Below are positions 3,935-6,234 of a stretch of 6,234 nt of DNA, one piece after another. Numbering within the stretch: position 1 is the stretch's first letter; every line of letters starts with the position of its first letter. Location of the stretch: the NCBI GenBank assembly GCA_009785395.1, contig WQWK01000125.1, forward strand, positions 1-6,234, in the 5' to 3' direction. A program made the translations under genes and the position numbers. The notes below the pieces were generated by a model, which saw nothing but the letters and a program-made list of their open reading frames with translations, had not been told where the DNA came from and searched no databases. The stretch is from Conexibacteraceae bacterium (GTDB lineage Bacteria; Actinomycetota; Thermoleophilia; Solirubrobacterales; Solirubrobacteraceae).

Positions 3935-4673
3935 CGCCGCCGCATCCGGCCCCGCTGACGCCGCCGCCTCCGGCCCCGCTGGGCCGGAGGCGGGCACCCC
4001 GGTCATCGAGCTCGATGGACTGATCCGCCACTTCGGTGAGCGCACGGTTCTGCGCGGGCTCTCGGTCACGGTCCCCGCCGGGCAGACGCTCGCCGTGCTC
4101 GGGCGCAACGGCGCGGGCAAATCGACGCTGCTGCGGATCCTGGCGACACTCCTGCGCCCGCACGAGGGCGGCGTGAAGCTGTTCGGGGAGCCGCTGCCGC
4201 GCCAGGGCTGGGCAGTGCGCGGCCGCGTCGGGCTCGTCGGTCACGAGCCGCTCCTGTACCGCGACCTGTCCGGGCGCGAGAACCTGATCTACCACGCGCG
4301 GCTGCACAGAGTCGCGCCCGAGCGCGTCGAGGAACTGCTCGGCGCCGTGGGCATGCGCGAGCGCGGCGACGATCCCGTGCGCTCGCTCAGCCGCGGCATG
4401 GTGCAGCGGCTGACGGTGGCGCGCGCGGTGTTGCACCGCCCGCAGCTGTTGTTGCTCGACGAGCCGCGCTCGAACCTGGATCCGGCTGCGGGCGAGCTGG
4501 TCGAGCCGCTGATCGGGCGCGGCGCCGGCGTAACGCGGGTGCTCACGAGCCACGACCCGCAGGCGGCGCTGGCCGAGGCTGATCTCGTGCTCGCGCTCGC
4601 CGGAGGGCGGGCCGCATATTGCGGCCCGCCCTCCGGGCTGGATCCGGACACGCTCAGGGGGCTGTACGCATGA
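3903..4673 (+). CDS. ccmA: Heme exporter ATP-binding subunit CcmA
   Basis: A 256-residue ABC ATPase, cytoplasmic partner of CcmB (and CcmC) in System I cytochrome c maturation, where CcmAB powers release of heme-loaded CcmE. Walker A is GRNGAGKST (67-75, Lys73), the signature is LSRGMVQR (162-169), Walker B is LLLLDEPRSNLDP (182-194, Asp186, Glu187) and the switch histidine is His217 in TSHD. At the Q-loop position the sequence is GHEPLLY, with Glu115 where CcmA normally has Gln. Conserved sequence begins only at VIELDGL (about residue 34). The preceding Ala/Gly/Pro-rich leader is built from a 24-bp repeat and a stem-loop. ATG 3903 is chosen because no later in-frame ATG, GTG or TTG precedes the domain; TTG 3882 is the only alternative nearby. 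The identity rests partly on ccmB and ccmC directly downstream, since the ATPase alone could pass for a generic ABC-2 ATPase. It overlaps ccmB by ATGA (4670-4673). Confidence 0.88.
   Translation: MDASRPTPATDAAASGPADAAASGPAGPEAGTPVIELDGLIRHFGERTVLRGLSVTVPAGQTLAVLGRNGAGKSTLLRILATLLRPHEGGVKLFGEPLPRQGWAVRGRVGLVGHEPLLYRDLSGRENLIYHARLHRVAPERVEELLGAVGMRERGDDPVRSLSRGMVQRLTVARAVLHRPQLLLLDEPRSNLDPAAGELVEPLIGRGAGVTRVLTSHDPQAALAEADLVLALAGGRAAYCGPPSGLDPDTLRGLYA
3931..3978 (+). repeat. 24-bp tandem duplication spanning the mogA stop / ccmA leader
   Basis: Two 24-bp units, 3931-3954 and 3955-3978, differ at a single base (A3944 versus C3968). Both begin CTGACGCC, so the TGA that stops the MoaB/MogA frame (3932-3934) is duplicated in the same frame at 3956-3958. 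In the ccmA frame the two units give the repeated DAAASGPA leader. Confidence 0.9.
3964..3993 (+). promoter_or_regulatory. 13-bp perfect stem-loop in the ccmA leader, just after the mogA stop
   Basis: CCGCCTCCGGCCC (3964-3976) pairs perfectly with GGGCCGGAGGCGG (3981-3993) across a CGCT loop. It starts 30 bases after the MoaB/MogA stop and about 60 bases into ccmA. No T-run follows (GCACCCCGG), so it is not a standard intrinsic terminator. The first copy of the 24-bp repeat (3940-3952) could compete for the same right arm with one mismatch, giving two alternative folds. An attenuating or mRNA-protecting role between the Moco and ccm parts is an inference. Confidence 0.6.
4600..4636 (+). repeat. 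17-bp perfect inverted repeat near the ccmA 3' end
   Basis: CCGGAGGGCGGGCCGCA (4600-4616) and TGCGGCCCGCCCTCCGG (4620-4636) are perfect reverse complements separated by only TAT, which is a single Tyr codon of ccmA (4617-4619). The arms encode the GGRAA and CGPPSG residues around that Tyr. It lies 35-70 bases upstream of the ccmB ATG. There is no following T-run, so it is not a canonical terminator. In mRNA it would be a very stable hairpin with a minimal loop just upstream of the ccmB ribosome binding site. Confidence 0.9.
4656..4661 (+). promoter_or_regulatory. Ribosome binding site of ccmB
   Basis: AGGGGG lies eight bases upstream of ATG 4670, the clearest Shine-Dalgarno-like site in the window. 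It fixes the ccmB start at 4670 rather than the TTG at 4619 or the later ATG at 4682, and it sits 20 bases after the ccmA hairpin. Confidence 0.6.
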
Positions 4674-5341
4674 GGCCGGCGATGGCGATCCTGCGCAAGG
4701 ACCTGCTGCTGGAGCTGCGCACGCTGGAGACGGTCCCGTCGATGGCGCTGCTCTCGATCATCACGTTCGTGATCTTCCACTTCGGGCTGAACCGGGACAC
4801 GCTCAGCGGTCAGCTGGCCGCCGGCGTGTTCACCGTCACGCTGCTGTTCGCCGCGATGCTGGCCGTCAACCGGCTGTTCGTCGCCGAGCGCGAGCAGGGC
4901 GGCTTCGACGCCTTCCTGCTCGCGCCGGTGGACCGCACCGCGATGCTGTTCGCCAAGGCGGCAGCGCTGTTCATCTTCATGGCGGTGCTGGAGGTGATCG
5001 CGCTGCCGGCATACGCGCTGCTGCTGGCGCCGCCGCGACTCGGGCCCTCGCTGCCCGGCGTGCTGCTGATCCTGCTGCTCACCGATATCGCCTTCGCCGT
5101 GATCGGCACGTTCGTCTCGGCGATCGCCGTCCACACTCGCGCCCGCGACCTGATCGGCCCGATCATCGGCCTGCCGCTGCTGCTGCCGGCGCTGATCGCG
5201 ACCGCGCGCGGGCTCGCGCCGCTGCTGACCGCGCACGCCACCGGCTCGCCGCCGGGGAAGTGGCTGGCGGTGCTCGCGCTCTATGATCTTCTGACCGCGC
5301 TGCTGGCCTACGCGCTGTTCGATTTCCTGGTCGAGGAGTAG
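4670..5341 (+). CDS. ccmB: Heme exporter membrane subunit CcmB
   Basis: The 223-residue product is the usual CcmB size and is an integral inner-membrane protein that pairs with CcmA in System I. Six hydrophobic segments can be read at roughly 24-40, 47-68, 90-118, 127-153, 161-180 and 199-220. The cytoplasmic N-terminus AILRKDLLLELRTLETVPSM is the typical CcmB opening (family: xRKDLxxExRxxxxxxxM). The loop FVAEREQGGFDAFLLAPVDR (70-89) matches the conserved CcmB ERxxGxxxxLLxxPxxR pattern, the likely contact with the ATPase. Start ATG 4670 overlaps the ccmA TGA as ATGA and has AGGGGG eight bases upstream. A 35-bp gap separates it from ccmC; that gap (5342-5376) holds only a weak GGAG site. Codon use is strongly C-ending, like ccmC. 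Confidence 0.92.
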   Translation: MRPAMAILRKDLLLELRTLETVPSMALLSIITFVIFHFGLNRDTLSGQLAAGVFTVTLLFAAMLAVNRLFVAEREQGGFDAFLLAPVDRTAMLFAKAAALFIFMAVLEVIALPAYALLLAPPRLGPSLPGVLLILLLTDIAFAVIGTFVSAIAVHTRARDLIGPIIGLPLLLPALIATARGLAPLLTAHATGSPPGKWLAVLALYDLLTALLAYALFDFLVEE

Positions 5342-5376
5342 GGGCCAGAATCCGCGCGCCGGAGCATCACCTGACC

Positions 5377-6105
5377 ATGAGCATCCACGTTCGGCACCTG
5401 CGCGGGCTCGCGATCGCCACCGCCGTGACGATGACGACGGCACTGGCGCTCGTTTTCTTCTACGCGCCGCTCGACGCCGAGCAGGGCTTCGTCCAGAAGA
5501 TCTTCTACCTGCACGTGCCGCTCGCGATCGTCTCGCTGGTCGGCTACTGCCTCGGCGGCGTCTTCGGGATCGGGTATCTGCGCACCGGCAAGCGCGTCTG
5601 GGACATGCGCTCGTACTGCGCGATCCACATGTCGCTGATCTTCTCCGTCGGCGGGATCATCGCCGGCTCGATCTGGGCCAAGGCCTCCTGGGGCCACTGG
5701 TGGATCTGGTCTGAGCCGACGCTGGTCTCCTACCTGATCGTGATTCTGCTGTTCTGCACCTACCAGCCGCTGCGCTTCTCGATCGAGGACCCGGAGCGTC
5801 AGGCCCGGTACGCCGCGGTGTTCGCGATCGTCTGCGGTGCCTTCGTGCCGATCAACTTCATCGTCGTGCGGCTGTCCGTCGCCTACGTGCACCCGCGCAT
5901 CCTCAACCTCGAGGGCGGCGCCCTGCCGGGCTCGATGAAGCTCGTCTTCTATCTGTCGCTGCTGGCCTTCGCGCTGCTGTTCACGACCCTGATGAAGTTC
6001 GAGATGGCCACCAAGGAGATGCGGATAGAGACCCGGCGCCTGCGCCGCAAGCTGGTCGGCGACGACGCGATGCGGCCACTCGGGAGGACGGCCGCCCCCT
6101 CATGA
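5377..6105 (+). CDS. ccmC: Heme transporter/ligase subunit CcmC
   Basis: A 242-residue, six-helix member of the heme handling protein family (CcmC/CcmF/CcsA), which presents heme at the outer face of the membrane and loads it onto CcmE. Helices lie at about 12-32, 46-66, 84-101, 115-130, 143-165 and 188-207. IFYLHVPLA (42-50) supplies the first heme-ligand histidine, His46. The tryptophan-rich segment WAKASWGHWWIWSEPTLVS (100-118) is the WWD domain. The second ligand is probably His172 in VAYVHP. The WWD segment departs from the usual WGTWWxWDxRLTS: Asp is replaced by Ser112 and the Arg-Leu-Thr by Pro-Thr-Leu with one extra residue. The C-terminal tail after residue 208 is charged (KEMRIETRRLRRKL) and longer than in E. 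coli. ATG 5377 has GGAG at 5361-5364, a long 12 bases away. The TGA overlaps the next ATG as ATGA. Confidence 0.93.
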   Translation: MSIHVRHLRGLAIATAVTMTTALALVFFYAPLDAEQGFVQKIFYLHVPLAIVSLVGYCLGGVFGIGYLRTGKRVWDMRSYCAIHMSLIFSVGGIIAGSIWAKASWGHWWIWSEPTLVSYLIVILLFCTYQPLRFSIEDPERQARYAAVFAIVCGAFVPINFIVVRLSVAYVHPRILNLEGGALPGSMKLVFYLSLLAFALLFTTLMKFEMATKEMRIETRRLRRKLVGDDAMRPLGRTAAPS

Positions 6106-6234
6106 TCGCGCTGTTCGCCGAGGCGCCGGCCCTGCCGCTGCACACCGCCGGCCCGTACGTCGCGGCCGCATACATCGTCTTCGCGCTGATCCTGCTGATC
6201 TACGTCGGCATCATGGCGACGCGCCTGCTGCGCA
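6102..6234 (+). CDS. ccmD: CcmD-like small membrane protein, 3'-truncated by the window edge
   Basis: From ATG 6102 (ATGA overlap with the ccmC stop) the frame stays open to the edge of the window, giving 44 residues. A short N-terminus (MIALFAEAPALPLHTAG) is followed by PYVAAAYIVFALILLIYVGIMATRLLR, one transmembrane helix with a basic end. This is the CcmD pattern (YxxxAYxxxxxxLxxYV then basic residues), and the position after ccmC is the usual one for ccmD, which helps release heme-loaded CcmE from the CcmABC complex. GGGAGGA at 6082-6088 may be its ribosome binding site, though 13 bases is a long spacing. The end is not seen, so a fusion or a longer protein cannot be excluded. Confidence 0.72.
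   Translation, partial: MIALFAEAPALPLHTAGPYVAAAYIVFALILLIYVGIMATRLLR

Noticed and set aside
4619..4669. TTG 4619 as the ccmB start
   Set aside because: ATG 4670 overlaps the ccmA stop as ATGA, has a good ribosome binding site and gives the usual CcmB N-terminus.
5342..5376. Promoter or terminator in the ccmB-ccmC gap
   Set aside because: Only 35 bp, with no convincing -35/-10 pair or hairpin with T-run; only a weak GGAG site is visible.

Overview
This is a very GC-rich, almost gap-free window in which every gene I can support lies on the + strand. Successive genes overlap by 4 bp (GTGA or ATGA), by 11 bp or by 32 bp, or are separated by 47 bp or less. That points to one long polycistronic unit, or two adjoining ones. 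The high GC, GTG starts and gene set would fit a Thermoleophilia-type actinobacterium (Solirubrobacterales and relatives). This assignment is an inference from style and content, not something the sequence proves.

Layout: (1) 1-363, the 3' part of a siroheme-type precorrin-2 dehydrogenase, cut by the window edge. (2) 360-839, moaC, molybdopterin synthesis. (3) 829-2247, a class III PLP aminotransferase of uncertain substrate. (4) 2295-3443, an extended-SDR NAD-dependent epimerase/3beta-HSD-like protein. (5) 3440-3934, a MoaB/MogA-type molybdopterin protein. (6) 3903-4673 ccmA, 4670-5341 ccmB, 5377-6105 ccmC and 6102-6234 (cut by the edge) a CcmD-like small membrane protein, which together form a System I cytochrome c maturation / heme-handling cluster. 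The shared theme is tetrapyrrole and redox-cofactor supply: siroheme, molybdenum cofactor, heme delivery to c-type cytochromes. The aminotransferase-epimerase pair sits between the two Moco genes and has no obvious cofactor role; it may be an unrelated lipid or sugar tailoring pair.

The unusual content is in DNA structure rather than in a new gene family. Short tandem duplications sit at or near most gene junctions from moaC to ccmA: 27 bp x2 at moaC/aminotransferase, 17 bp x4 at aminotransferase/epimerase, 12 bp x3 at the epimerase 3' end, 24 bp x2 at mogA/ccmA. The 17-bp array creates a chain of four ATGA stop/start overlaps linked by three 6-codon mini-ORFs between aminotransferase and epimerase, which looks like a translational-coupling relay. 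The epimerase gene also carries a 15-bp x3 in-frame repeat and a 54-bp concentric near-palindrome that appears to have been inserted in frame. ccmA has a 13-bp perfect stem near its 5' end and a 17-bp perfect stem near its 3' end whose 3-nt loop is exactly one codon. No RNA genes, CRISPR, insertion sequences or U-tract terminators were seen, and no gene-free stretch exceeds 50 bases.
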